DNA from: Saccharomycopsis malanga
Lineage: Eukaryota; Ascomycota; Saccharomycetes; Ascoideales; Saccharomycopsidaceae
Direction of reading: 5' to 3'
NCBI GenBank assembly: GCA_004014935.1
Contig: CP025323.1
Location: 1,736,001-1,800,000, forward strand
Length of the DNA: 64,000 bases
Of this stretch, positions 40,537 to 52,950 are shown piece by piece. The position numbers were made by a program, and so were the translations under genes. Under the pieces are notes generated by a model. The model saw only the letters and a program-made list of their open reading frames with translations, was not told the DNA's origin and did no database searches. Each line of letters begins with the position of its first letter. Positions within the stretch are counted from its first letter, which is position 1.

Positions 40537-42330
40537 CTACAAGAATTTAGGCATTCCATTGGCATCAAACATGGTATCTGGCTGCTGGTTAGGATACACC
40601 AGAGGGTCCTGAGAGGGAGTCATTTGGCTGTGAGGCTGGGGAAATTGATGGGGATTCGAATATGGGTTGAAAGATGGAAGAATAGATGGTTCTTGTTTAC
40701 CAGTATCACGCGTATTTGTATTTTTGCCACCTTTAGACCTCCAATCATTGCTATGGACAATATCGCTGGACATTTTGATCCAGGGTCTCCAGTCTGCTAC
40801 TAAAATCTTCTCAATGTACTCAATCTCTTCCACCAAGCCCTGATGCCACCAAAGATTAGGAATGGAGCCCATCAAGGAGGCAAAATAGCTTAAAATGACA
40901 AGAACGCGCGGATCCTTGTGTTTTATCAAATGCAAGACGTCTTTATTTCTCGTAATCTCTGAACAGAACCGAAGCACCAACGCTGTATGGTCGCGGCTTT
41001 TATGCGCATAGATGAAATACTCTTGCTTGATCAAATTGATAAGCTTTAAATATGATTCTGAATATTTCAACCTACGAGACCCATCTGGTGATTCTATCAC
41101 ATGAGTTACAAAACTACGGCATTTCTCTTGATCCTGCGCCATAGACCGCTTGGTCCCGGCCCAAATATCGTCCTTACTATTGCTTTTATTAACAGAATCA
41201 CTTTCATCGCTGTCAACATCATTATCCAGCCCTTTTTGCGAGTCCTTGTCATCAGAATACGCATTGAGAATATTCTGAATAGCCAACTTGCTCGACCTGC
41301 CTCCGGCCTGTGGCTGGGCCTGTGGCTGGGGATGCGCCGCCAGTTGCAGTTGCAGTTGCTGCAGCAGTCTGCAAGAAAACGCAACTCTCACGCGGCTTTG
41401 CTCAAAGTCCTGAACATTGAGCAATTCGTAGAGGAATTCGGGAAATTCCAGAACCATTTCCAAATCTGTTTTACTAGGGGTGAGAAGATATGTAGTGAGC
41501 ACGTTTTCCGGCGTATGTTTCCGGAAAAAGCCCTCCTCGACCTGGTCAAACATCTGCATGCCTGCAAACAGTTGATAGTATTCAATATCGACAAACTTGT
41601 AGGTGCAGTCGCAAGAGAAATAGAGACAGATCAACGCACTGGTCATGAGGGTGGCCTCTGCCGACGCTGTGTCCTTGTAGAACTCGTCGTTGCCTGCCAT
41701 AAAGGGCTTCCACAACTCAAAACACCGCGTCTTGTGATGCAAGCTTACTTGGTACATGAACGTTTTATCTAGTGGCTTGTGGCTGCGGAGAAAACAGCTG
41801 TTCTGCGCCTCGTCGTTATAGTATATGTCCAATGCTGCAAGGGCTAGATAAATATGCTTGATAAACTTGTATTTCTTGGCCACGTCGCCAAAAAGACGCA
41901 AGACATACTGCTGCTCTGCCGCACCGTCGCTATAGAGCTTCTTGTAGAACACATTCTGGAAATACAGCACCAAATCCATGGTGACGTCGCTCATGGCCGC
42001 ATAGCAGCTCACAGAACATGCCTTCTTGGGCTTGCGGGTGCCTGAAACCACGTCCTGAGCTGCCTTTTCTGCTACTGCCGGCCCCTGCGGGCCCCCGCCG
42101 CCAAATGTAGGAAAACTCATCGTCATGTCCTTAAACTTGTATCCTTTCTGCACCCGCCGCTCCCGCGGCGTCCTGTAGCTACATACCAAGTTCTTCTTCT
42201 CGCAATTCTGGCACTGGGGATGTGACTCGTCACATTTCACCCGTCTCTGCTTACACACATTGCAGCCGTTCCGCGACTTCTTATGCGGCCGTCGCTTGTT
42301 GAATGCGTTTCCCAGCATGCCCTCAGACAT
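40537..42330 (-). CDS. Zn2Cys6 transcription factor, Upc2-like DNA-binding domain
   Basis: A 597-residue fungal binuclear-cluster regulator. Cysteines 23, 26, 33, 40, 43 and 50 follow the C-x2-C-x6-C-x6-C-x2-C-x6-C pattern (KSRNGCNVCKQRRVKCDE, CQNCEKKNLVCSY), with the KSRNGC lead-in seen in Upc2/Ecm22-type proteins. The remaining ~500 residues are helical, as in the Upc2-type ligand-binding region, with an acidic insertion (DNDVDSDESDS) and a Pro/Gln/Asn-rich C-terminus. The stretch at 41343-41376 holds five CTG codons within 12 codons; it reads RLLQQLQLQL if CTG is Leu. A sterol or drug-resistance role is only a guess from family. Antisense frames here are shadows. Confidence 0.82.
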   Translation of the reverse strand: MSEGMLGNAFNKRRPHKKSRNGCNVCKQRRVKCDESHPQCQNCEKKNLVCSYRTPRERRVQKGYKFKDMTMSFPTFGGGGPQGPAVAEKAAQDVVSGTRKPKKACSVSCYAAMSDVTMDLVLYFQNVFYKKLYSDGAAEQQYVLRLFGDVAKKYKFIKHIYLALAALDIYYNDEAQNSCFLRSHKPLDKTFMYQVSLHHKTRCFELWKPFMAGNDEFYKDTASAEATLMTSALICLYFSCDCTYKFVDIEYYQLFAGMQMFDQVEEGFFRKHTPENVLTTYLLTPSKTDLEMVLEFPEFLYELLNVQDFEQSRVRVAFSCRLLQQLQLQLAAHPQPQAQPQAGGRSSKLAIQNILNAYSDDKDSQKGLDNDVDSDESDSVNKSNSKDDIWAGTKRSMAQDQEKCRSFVTHVIESPDGSRRLKYSESYLKLINLIKQEYFIYAHKSRDHTALVLRFCSEITRNKDVLHLIKHKDPRVLVILSYFASLMGSIPNLWWHQGLVEEIEYIEKILVADWRPWIKMSSDIVHSNDWRSKGGKNTNTRDTGKQEPSILPSFNPYSNPHQFPQPHSQMTPSQDPLVYPNQQPDTMFDANGMPKFL

Positions 42331-43624
42331 CCTACGCTTCTTTTACTCTCAAACTCAACCTTTTGGGCCGCTTAAAACGCTCTCACCGCCTCTTGCACAC
42401 TCAGTACTCGTTCGCAGCCTGCTATCACGCACTTATACCTCACGCACGGCCTTCTTCCTATGCTGCTAATCCTCTTTGGATCAATCCCTCTCCACATCCA
42501 GCTATAATTCAGCTCATCATAGTAGCCAAATGTTGGAATTCCAAAAAAAAAAAAAAAACATCCACCATAATCCCACTGAAAAATCGTGCATACAAATCAC
42601 ACCACACGTGCATTAACCTGCGTCCCACTGCATCAGGACGTTCTAAAACTGAACCGGGTCTCAGACAAATTACTAAATATTGTTTCATTCTCTTTCTACA
42701 TACATACCAATTCAAAGCCAAAAACCAATCATATCTGCATAGTACCCTTCCTTAACTTTATTTCAACTTGAAACATCCTAACATTTACATTGGGTAACCT
42801 AGCGCCGGGTAACCATGGCCAGCAGTGGCCGTAGTAACAACTACATAACTCCTAATTGGATAGATAATTTCGGTTCAAGTTATAACCAAGGGTAGCCGCG
42901 TACATTGCTTGTTTGCTCCTGATTGTTGAGTTATAGAAATTCAACTATAAGCTTACAAATCTAATGCAGCCTGCAATACAATTACAATTACCTGTTTTCA
43001 TAAAAACTTTCCAAAAACTTTTCGATTCTCGTATAAGCAGCCATAATTCATCACTAATGTTCAAGTGACATACATTCCAAATTCTTCTACGTAAAGTTTT
43101 GCGCTAAGATGTTCTTTATTCACCACCAGGTTAAATAATTCCTAAATCAATGATAAGCCACGTGAGCGAACCATCCTGTGGCCGAGTTGGGAAGCACGTT
43201 TTTTTCATCCTTGTCCAATGCTGAAAGTATCCGGTTCAATTCGGGCCCTAAGCGAACGGGAGGCATAATTGTATATCCGGGCTACATAGTTATATGTTAT
43301 GCAATGCAATGCAATGTCAGGCAAATAACAGTAATATAATGTGGTCTGACGTCCCCCTGGTGTGAGCAGTGCTTGTCATGCTAGATGAAGCCAGATAATG
43401 TTAGTTTAGGTAAGTTGATGTCAAGTTCATTGAAATTATGCTTAAAAGTATGACTTTTGCGTCGCACGTGACGACCCAAGTAAATTTGTTTTTGTGTAAT
43501 TTGAGCTTTTGTGGTACATGATGAATGTTTATATTTTACCCAAACAAGGCAAACAAAAATATGGTATGTTAAAATAGCCAAATGCATGTTCCTGCAATAT
43601 TGGTATGACACATGCAGTATGGGT
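42331..43624. other. Regulator upstream region and AME1 3' flank, no gene
   Basis: About 1.3 kb. A plus-strand frame at 42303-42755 overlaps the regulator start and lacks family features. An A-tract lies at 42541-42558. CACGTGA at 43159-43165 and CACGTGAC at 43465-43472 are Cbf1-type sites, the second close to AME1's 3' end. A GCAAT direct repeat is at about 43300-43315. Confidence 0.45.
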
Positions 43625-44931
43625 TTACTTAGGATCAATATTTGTCAACTGATGATTTAGACTTTTCAATTTTTCCAGGATTCCCCAGTGTGGATTGACA
43701 ACGTTGCCAACATTTGATAATTTCACATGTATTTCGTTGAGGAGTTGAGTGTTTGACTTTTCTTGTGTAGATTGTGAAGCCGTTTTGTTGGCAAAGGAAT
43801 TTTTGATTTTTTTCAATTGGTGATCTAATTCTGTTATCTTTATATTATTTCTTTGGAGGTTAACATTCTTGTAGCGTAGCACTTCCAAGCTATGGCTGAT
43901 GTCTTTTGAATTCACTTGTCGCAAGTGGAAAATCTTCTGGCGTAATTCCAGTTTCTTTGCAGCAACGGTCTTCAAGTTTGCTGTCAAGCTGTTGATTAAC
44001 AAATTCAAATCTAGTATTTTCATAAAGCTGTCTAGAACCAAGCTTTTGTATTTAGCAAGCAATTTTTTGTCTGTTGTGTTTGAATATTGCGGCTCAGACA
44101 TTGTTTCTTCGTAGCTTTCAAAGTGCTCAAGAACAGTGTTGGAAACAATGTCGAGTGCATTTATTTTTACCGACCTAGCACTGCTACCAAAAGCAGTAGT
44201 AGTGTTCCCAAGGTCTTTCATTAGTCGTTGGACCATAATATTGAAAGACTTGAGATTTGTATTTGATTTTACATGCGATGGGTCTTTAGTTCTCTTTGGA
44301 GCGCGTTTTTTCATATTTCCCAGACGTTTCTGATGCACTTTTTTGGATGCCTTTTGGAGATGCGCTTTGTTTCTACGTTTCTCATTATCCAGACTGTCCA
44401 GTTCTGCTTCAGCATGGTACTCATCGCTGGTGTCGGACAAATCTACAGTGTCGTCTATATAATTCTTTGGAATTGAGATCCGTTGTAGAGGCGACAGCTC
44501 CGAGCGTTTCTTCATGAGTCGTTTGGCCATCTGCAAAGAGTTTGTCAAAGATTTCCTCGACTTTTGGCTCGACGAGACTCTGCTTTTAGGTGTTCGCTGT
44601 GGTGTCTTGGCAATGCTTATTCTACGTCTATTTGCCGTTCTACGGACGTGTTTCTGCACCCTCGGCGAAGGTTTTGGTTCCTCTTGGCGATACGACACAT
44701 CTTGGGAGGCTTTTCTCGGCGTTGAATGTATTCTAGAGGCTATACTATCCCGACTAGAACCAAATTCAGCTTCAGAAGAAGGTAAACCGGCTTGTATTAC
44801 TTTAGGTGTGCCAGGACCTAATTGTGAGGCCTCAGAAGAAGACGACACATCTCCAAGAACCAAATCTTGAGTTTTTACTGCTCGACTACTATTTAAATGG
44901 TTAGTATTGATGTAAAGTTATAAATAAATAA

Positions 44932-44965
<34 letters not shown>

Positions 44966-45014
44966 CATACGCAGCACCACGCTTCCTAGCAGCAATCCGA
45001 ACAGCCCTGTCCAT
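43625..45014 (-). CDS. AME1: Kinetochore COMA subunit Ame1 (CENP-U), two exons
   Basis: Joined from 44971-45014 and 43625-44888, giving 435 residues. The 82-bp intron has GTATGC, TACTAAC and AAATAG and contains a 31-base T-run (in gene sense). Splicing yields the N-terminus MDRAVRIAARKRGAASRAV, close to the MDRDTKLAFRLRGSHSRR start of Sc Ame1, the conserved Mis12-complex-binding motif. The middle is basic and Ser/Arg-rich. The C-terminal third is helical and parallels Sc Ame1: INALDIVSNTVLEHF (Sc TIDVLSSLFINLF), ILDLNLLINSLTANL and KKLELRQKIFHLRQV, ending HWGILEKLKSLNHQL (Sc YNGLLKKINKINENL). Ame1 with Okp1 links the centromeric nucleosome to the outer kinetochore. Without the intron no ATG precedes the frame, which supports the model. 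Confidence 0.85.
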
Positions 45015-45244
45015 TATTAACGTAAGCTTCTAAAACAAGATTTCCTCATAAAGCTTAGTTTAAACCCATTTAATCATATTCTATTTAGATTATATAAGGT
45101 AAACAAAATACCTTGCATCATTTATTTCAGGCAACCTCAGTACGTATCATATGATTGTTGCGTCAACCTGCAGGTAAGGTTGGAGTGATAACTGGAGGTA
45201 TGAACTGGGGAGGATAATTATATAAGAGAGATGAACTAAAGTCT

Positions 45245-45790
45245 TGAAGAATTGAGGAATTGACAATAGAAGAAGGTTGAGATTTGTATATTGTAACAGT
45301 TTGGTATTATCAAACTAAGAATTTTGATAAATTAATGAATTGGCAAAGAAACAAGGCTAAAATTTGTATATTGTAACTATTTAATATTATCAATTTTAAA
45401 AGTGTTGATAAATGAATTGGCAATAGAAAAGGGTTAAAATTTGAACATTGTAACAGTTTGATATTATCAAACCAAAAATCTCAATAAATTAATGAATTAA
45501 CATAAAAGAAAATTGAAATATACACCTTGTAACAATTCAATATTGTTAATATTTAAAATCTCGATAAACTAACAAGTAAAGAAAGTCAAACGGTAACAAT
45601 TTGATATTATCAAACCAAATTCTCAACAAATTAATGAATTAACAATAAAAGAAATTCGAAATTTATACATTGTAACAATTTAATATTGTTAATATTTAAA
45701 GTCTGGATAAACTAATGAATTGACAATAAAAGAAAGTCAAACTTGTATATTTGTAACAATAATATACCATTAATATCAAGATCCCTTACT
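45245..45790. repeat. ~80-bp minisatellite downstream of LYS12
   Basis: Seven imperfect units, each with TTGTAACAATTTGATATT-like and AATTAATGAATTGACAATA-like blocks. The GTAAC word recurs at about 45291, 45371, 45448, 45527, 45590, 45670 and 45751, i.e. 63-81 bp apart. It ends about 20 bp past the LYS12 stop codon (on the far side), so it forms the LYS12 3' flank. Confidence 0.85.
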
Positions 45791-45808
45791 TACACGAAAC
45801 AGTTATTT

Positions 45809-47058
<1,250 letters not shown>

Positions 47059-47254
47059 GGCTTATATATTGGTTTATCTTTCTATATTGTGCAAGTAATT
47101 ACATTTTTCACTCTAAATGTTGAATGTGATGGCTTTTATGCTCTATTATGACTCAGTGAAAAATACGCTTACCCGGGTGTTTTAGTTGGATTTTTCAACT
47201 AAATGTAGTACGTACTAATCTATCATTGAATTGAGTTATTAGGATTGTGAATAG

Positions 47255-47281
47255 TAGGTAGTAGTGTAGTAGTAGTAGTAG

Positions 47282-47310
<29 letters not shown>
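47255..47310. repeat. TAG/TAA microsatellite at a SINE-A tail
   Basis: A TAG-repeat to about 47281 followed by nine TAA units to about 47310. It adjoins the tail end of the reverse-oriented SINE-A copy at 47316-47594, so it looks like an expanded SINE tail. Confidence 0.8.
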
Positions 47311-47312
<2 letters not shown>

Positions 47313-47315
47313 GAT

Positions 47316-47594
47316 AATTAGATTATAAATTTCGAGCCCAGTATGTATTTGTTTCGTATATACGCGCTATGTCTAATGGGGCTTGGTAAAGCCCAATCCT
47401 GTACTGTTTATCATGATTATCTCACCCAATTAATTGAATGTAAGCACTAGGCTTTAGTCTAGATCGTGTTTCAGACAGTTGGACTTGCCTGTTCAACATT
47501 GTAAATGCAGTGAGTCGAGTGTTCGTGCTGGGAATCGAACCCGTGTTCCTGTTAGGTCTTTTTCCTAGTGCTCTAACCACTGAGCCATCCGGCT
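47316..47594 (-). mobile_element. SINE-A, near full-length
   Basis: Tail next to the TAA repeat, then TAAATTTCGAGCCCAGTATG, ATACGCGCTATGTCTAATGG, GTAAGCACTAGGCTTTAGTC, GTAAATGCAGTGAGTCGAG, the reversed B box GGGAATCGAACCCGTG and the reversed A box CCACTGAGCCATCCGG. Confidence 0.87.
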
Positions 47595-48226
<632 letters not shown>

Positions 48227-48282
48227 TATTATCATCATCATCATCATCATTATCATTATCATTATCATTATCAATCGTTTCA

Positions 48283-50439
48283 TTAAAACTTTAACCCAGC
48301 AAGTTGTGTTAATACATATTGAACACTCGTAGCAGCAGACATTGATTGAAAAGTAATCTCATCATAAGTGTCATCATCAAACTGACCATTCATCCGGACA
48401 GTACGAATCAGCGACCGGAGATTTTTGAGAGCAGCTGACACCTGTTGAAGATACCGTGCCGTGCTAATGGCCCGCTGACTATGTTTAGAAACTTTATTAA
48501 GGAAATCGGTATCTTTCAAATATGTGAATAGTACATCTTGTAAATTCTGAAGGTTGTCAAAAGGCGTGTGCGGTCCGGAGGCCGTGCCGGATCCCAATAC
48601 GGTACTGATATCTAATTGGATGTCATGGGCGATATTTCCCAGTCGGAGCACTTCGGAATAGGCGCTAAGAAAACGGTACAATATACGCTGGTTCTGAGGC
48701 ATTGCCAGGGTGGAGGTGAGATTATGTAGGAAAAGGTTGGTTAATAATTGTAGGTTGTGCAAGTTCCAGGACGGATTGGGCTGGTGCGGATGGTTACGGT
48801 TTGCAGTTATGAATCCGTTCAAGATGGCGAGATAATCCGTGTCGGTGGGTCCGGAAACACCCCGGAGCGGTTGGCCGTGGTACGCCGGATGGATCAGGAT
48901 CATGGTTATGGTATTGGGGTTTGATGCATTAAATTGGCTCAAAACAAGTTGTTTGGCATCATGTGGGGCACTTAGGACCAAAAGCTTTACGATTTTGTCG
49001 AACCCAATGTCCGGATGAGTTGAACAGTATGTTATGAATGCGGAAATGGTTGCTTGATTGATACCAAATCGAAAAATCAAATTACGACCATTATGAAAGT
49101 CGGTTTTCAGCCTCAAAGCATCAATAGCCTTTACTTTGACTTGATCTTTGAGAGACCTTGAGTGGTTCAGCAGTGCGGGACGCGTATTCTGCTCGTTTAA
49201 AGACATTGTCAAGACATGCTGGAACACGGTGATTGCGCAGTCCCACTCTTCAAACTTTAACAAGTTCCAAATGAGACTATTGACCAAACTAATGTCCAAT
49301 GTTATCTTCAGCTGCAAAAATGCACGGATAACCAAATCAAACTTTTGCGAGTCACCTTGGGTGGCATAATACCGGAGTAAAATCGGAATTGTTCGACGAT
49401 CTGCATAAATGCCGTTTTCTTTAAGATGGCTCACAATCAAATCAAGCAACTTGCCATGACGTAGTTTAACAGCACTGATCAAATAGATATTATAAGACGA
49501 GACATCAGCAGGTGTACCACTGTTATTCTCAGAAAACAGTACATAATCGTCCCACAAGGCGGCCTGATCCAATGCCAACTTTTGCTGCCAAGCCTTATAC
49601 AAATCGGGCCGCCGTCCCGCAGCATCGCTGCCCCATAACAGGTCTTTATAACGATAAAACCAATGCTTCATGTACAACAAATGGTTCTTCTCCTTCAAAG
49701 TCAACGGAATCCGGCAGTCCAACAAATCGGTAAGGATCCGGAAATAACCGGATACTACACCGGACCGGAATTCCGAAGGGCCGGATATAAGCAAATTTTT
49801 GTTAACATTCATAAATATCCAAATCAAGTTTTCCAAGTGAGTTGGTTCAATATGATCTGGTCTAGGTTTAGGAAGTTTTGAATAGGAATCAAAAACGTTT
49901 TTGTAGTAGTGAATTGTTGAGCGTTCTAATTCTGAAAGTCGGATTTCATTAGTTGTCAATTTGAAAGGGCCTTCAACAATACTATTTTCAGTAGTTTTAT
50001 ATAATGTACTAATGAATACCATGTAGTCTTTTGTTGATTTATAATTTGTCATCTTCATTTTTGGCAATGCTTTGCGTTGTTTTTTGACCTTGATTCTGTC
50101 TGCCTCTACTGGAAAGTGTTGTGCTATTAAGTTGGATAAATAGATGTGATGGTGATAAGCTATGTTAGAGTCTAAATCCTGGTCAGGCGACTCCAGACGC
50201 TTTGGGCTATTCAGAGTTGAGCCAATGTCTTGTTCAATATAAAATTTTAAAGCATCATCAATAGTATTGTACAAGGAAACATTATCATTATCAAATAATG
50301 ATAATATGGATTTAGAATCAATTGTATAATCGCGTTTGATTATTCTTATTGATTGTAAAGTACTCTGTGATTTTATATATTGAAATATACATTGTGGTTT
50401 TATAGATTGATGGATATTTCGTGAAATACAGCTAAACAT
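48283..50439 (-). CDS. Mitochondrial PPR-like helical-repeat protein
   Basis: A 718-residue protein starting MFSCISRNIHQSIKPQC, with an Arg/Ser/Gln-rich, acid-free first ~35 residues typical of a mitochondrial presequence. The body is helical. Around residues 310-410 are PPR-style helix pairs: LLDLIVSHLKENGIYADRRT, IPILLRYYATQGDSQKFDLV and ISLVNSLIWNLLKFEEWDCA, which suggests an RNA-binding organellar expression factor such as Atp22, Pet309 or Aep3. I cannot assign the orthologue from memory. No TM segment or enzymatic motif is seen. The stop codon lies within about 10 bp of a repeat block. Confidence 0.75.
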   Translation of the reverse strand: MFSCISRNIHQSIKPQCIFQYIKSQSTLQSIRIIKRDYTIDSKSILSLFDNDNVSLYNTIDDALKFYIEQDIGSTLNSPKRLESPDQDLDSNIAYHHHIYLSNLIAQHFPVEADRIKVKKQRKALPKMKMTNYKSTKDYMVFISTLYKTTENSIVEGPFKLTTNEIRLSELERSTIHYYKNVFDSYSKLPKPRPDHIEPTHLENLIWIFMNVNKNLLISGPSEFRSGVVSGYFRILTDLLDCRIPLTLKEKNHLLYMKHWFYRYKDLLWGSDAAGRRPDLYKAWQQKLALDQAALWDDYVLFSENNSGTPADVSSYNIYLISAVKLRHGKLLDLIVSHLKENGIYADRRTIPILLRYYATQGDSQKFDLVIRAFLQLKITLDISLVNSLIWNLLKFEEWDCAITVFQHVLTMSLNEQNTRPALLNHSRSLKDQVKVKAIDALRLKTDFHNGRNLIFRFGINQATISAFITYCSTHPDIGFDKIVKLLVLSAPHDAKQLVLSQFNASNPNTITMILIHPAYHGQPLRGVSGPTDTDYLAILNGFITANRNHPHQPNPSWNLHNLQLLTNLFLHNLTSTLAMPQNQRILYRFLSAYSEVLRLGNIAHDIQLDISTVLGSGTASGPHTPFDNLQNLQDVLFTYLKDTDFLNKVSKHSQRAISTARYLQQVSAALKNLRSLIRTVRMNGQFDDDTYDEITFQSMSAATSVQYVLTQLAGLKF

Positions 50440-50550
50440 TATGTCCGTTTGCTTAAGTGTATTTTGAGTATTAGTATTTTGGTTTTTTCATCTATCGCTT
50501 TTCAAGAAAAATTTGCGTACTAATATAATCACGCAGTTTGTTTGTATAAG

Positions 50551-50729
50551 GGCGCTAGGCCGGATGGCCAGTGATCTCGGAGAAGAGAAAAGACCTAACA
50601 GGAACACGGATTAGAAGATTATGATCAACAGAACAATGATTGGGCTTCACCAAGTCCCTTTAGACATGGGGCGTAATTACGAAACTGCTATGTACTGCGC
50701 TCGAAATATATGATATTATTATTATTATA
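50551..50729 (+). mobile_element. SINE-A, shortened form
   Basis: Head GGCCGGATGGCCAGTGATCT (A box degraded), then AAGACCTAACAGGAACACGG running straight into ATTAGAAGATTATGATCAAC, TTTAGACATGGGGCGTAATT, TACTGCGCTCGAAATATATG and an ATT tail. The B box is missing, with a junction slightly different from the short form at 39471. Confidence 0.78.
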
Positions 50730-50879
50730 TTTAGTAACACGTTAAGAACGATCCTGTAGGTTTATATTGAAGAATATTATCTTGTCAGGATGAGGGATGT
50801 CTGATTAGAATTGAATTACATTTATCTGGTGTCAATTATTATTGACGAAGAAGTTGTATAAAGATTGTGAATAGTTAAT

Positions 50880-51620
50880 CAACTGAATAACCGAATGGTT
50901 GAATAGTTGAATAACTCAATATTACGCATTGTAATGGTAATTATCAATTATTTTAAATTTGATCATTAACATTTCTTTTCCTATTCTTTGTTCAATACAA
51001 AACAATCTTAATATCACAAAATGGCTAATAGTTGAATAAATTAAATAGCCAAACAACTACATAACTAAAAATCATAGACTACTCAAACGTTATTAACAGA
51101 AAGAATAAATCAAGTCTCAATTTTTGTTTACCTATATTGACCAACTTTTGTAAATGGTCGTTATCTGCTGGATTTGAAGCATATTGTCGTTTAAAGAGGT
51201 GTGTATTATCGATGATAAAGTTGTATAGGAATTCAATTAATGGTTTGATTGATTAAATGCCATTTTGATATTATAATATGGATAAATAGTTGAATAGTCA
51301 AATGACTGAATAGTTATTCAACTGAATACTTAAGTACCTGAATAGTTGAATAACGGAATGGCTAACTAATTGAAGAATTGAATTGAATAGTCAAATAGCT
51401 AAATAGTTGAATACTTGAATAGCTAAATAGCTAAATAGTTGAATAGCTAATTAACCGAATGGCTAAATAGTTAAAGAATTAAATAGGATAGTCAAATAGC
51501 TAAATAACAGAGCCTCTGAATAGCTCAATAGCTAATTAACCGTGTAACAAAATTGCTAAAGAACTCAATAGCCAAATAGTCAAACAACTAAAAATTCAAT
51601 AATTGACAGAATACTAAACA
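50880..51620. repeat. Degenerate GAATAG/AAATAGC low-complexity repeat
   Basis: Dozens of imperfect 8-10-bp words such as TTGAATAGC, AAATAGCTAAATAG, TTGAATAAC and ACCGAATGGCT, densest at 51290-51560. No fixed period. It is non-coding in all frames because of frequent stops and lies downstream of RSM25. Confidence 0.75.
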
Positions 51621-51770
51621 TATTTTGAACCCTTGATATTTCATATAAATAGCAATTAACCACATTGTCAATTATTATTAAAATAAATCAATCATCCACA
51701 TTATAAATCAAGCTACATTGTCAAACTGATTCAATCAAATAAAAGTATTAATAATTATTTACAAACGTTA

Positions 51771-52646
51771 TCATCTACTGTTTTGTGAGGTTTCAAGTTC
51801 AGCTTCATCAATGGTCTCATCAAAGGCCTCAGCTTCCGCAGAGTCTTCGGCGTCTTCACTATTGCCAAAAGAAGCACTGGTTTTAGAAGCTTCCAACTTT
51901 TTCTCAGCAATAATAGCATCGGATCTCCATTGTTCAATGACTTGTTGTTCTTTGGCAAAGCCGAATTCAATAGCAGATGTTTTGAAGATAGCACCATTGA
52001 GAGTGGCTTCCTCAGTGGCTATCTGGCTCTCAAGTTCTCTTTGCATTTTGACCTGATAATATTCAAAACGAGCTTGATCATAAGCAGATTTTAAAGATAG
52101 CTTTTGATCAGTTTTACCATTTTCTAGAGCTTCTTTGTTTTCCTTTAATAAATACAATGTTCTTTGTACAACAGATTCCCCATCAAGTTTTTTATTAAGC
52201 TGGATGATGCTAGACCAGTCTTGTTTAAAAATATCATTTCCGTTATTTTCTATAATAACTTTGGGATCTGCCAATTCCCAAGGATGCTGTCTATAAAAAA
52301 GATTTCGTAATTCGTCTTCCAAATACTTTAATTTGATAGGCTTATAAATATCGTCCTTTTGCTTTCTGATTCGAGTTTGGTAAAATTGTGTATCGAAATC
52401 ATATTGCAAGAAATTGTTTTCCATGCGATTTTTTCTCTGCTTTTTTGCATCTTCTTTTGTCTGAAGCAAAGTCTGCTCAAGATTGACATTCTTACGATAT
52501 TTAAAATTCGGTTGACGAGCTAGATTTTTTACTGGTGGATTAGCGCCAACAACATTAAACCATGCCGGTGTTTGATTTATTACACCTGCTTTTAAATAAT
52601 GCGCGGTTCTTTCAAGAACCTCTAACGGTTTTGTTTGAACCTTCAT
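51771..52646 (-). CDS. RSM25: Mitochondrial small-subunit ribosomal protein Rsm25 (mS23)
   Basis: A 291-residue mitoribosome small-subunit protein. Co-linear matches to Sc Rsm25 include MKVQTKPLEVLERTAHYLKA (Sc [20 protein letters not shown]), TPAWFNVVGANPP (Sc TPAWYNVVASIPP), YLEDELRNLFYRQHPWEL (Sc YVEDRLRSLFYKQHPWEL) and LDGESVVQRTLYLL (Sc LDGESVIQRTMYLI). The C-terminus is an acidic, Ala/Glu/Ser-rich tail. There is no separate presequence, as in the S. cerevisiae protein. It is divergent from NDUFB3 across a 304-bp promoter with one CACGTG site; both are mitochondrial, so co-regulation is plausible. Confidence 0.94.
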   Translation of the reverse strand: MKVQTKPLEVLERTAHYLKAGVINQTPAWFNVVGANPPVKNLARQPNFKYRKNVNLEQTLLQTKEDAKKQRKNRMENNFLQYDFDTQFYQTRIRKQKDDIYKPIKLKYLEDELRNLFYRQHPWELADPKVIIENNGNDIFKQDWSSIIQLNKKLDGESVVQRTLYLLKENKEALENGKTDQKLSLKSAYDQARFEYYQVKMQRELESQIATEEATLNGAIFKTSAIEFGFAKEQQVIEQWRSDAIIAEKKLEASKTSASFGNSEDAEDSAEAEAFDETIDEAELETSQNSR

Positions 52647-52950
52647 TTTTCAAACGAACAAACAAACAAACAAAAACTTTCTCTGCTATCTTTACTCTTT
52701 TAAAGACTTTTATTAACTATATACCACTTGTCATCCATCTACGGTTACCAAAAAATTTTTCATCTTATCATCACGAGCCAAACATCAGAAAAATAGGACT
52801 CTCAGATCATTATCACGAGTCACGTGCGCAATAATAAAGGAAGGAGCCAATGAAAAAGCGGTTTATTTTAGGGGCCTATAAGTATTACAGCGTTTAATTA
52901 CTTTGTAAAGTCAATACAATAAACGATATACAAGAGCGATTACTGCAAAA
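52647..52950. promoter_or_regulatory. Divergent RSM25 / NDUFB3 promoter with a Cbf1-type site
   Basis: GTCACGTG at 52819-52826 matches RTCACRTG. The two genes it separates serve mitochondrial translation and respiration, where Cbf1-type sites are often found in yeasts. Binding is inferred from the motif only. Confidence 0.55.

Noticed and set aside
41101-41772. 223-codon plus-strand frame within the zinc-cluster regulator
   Set aside because: Antisense shadow of a clear Zn2Cys6 gene; no family features.
42303-42755. 150-codon plus-strand frame at the regulator's start
   Set aside because: Overlaps the regulator antisense and its promoter, and contains Lys-run coding from an A-tract; no family match.
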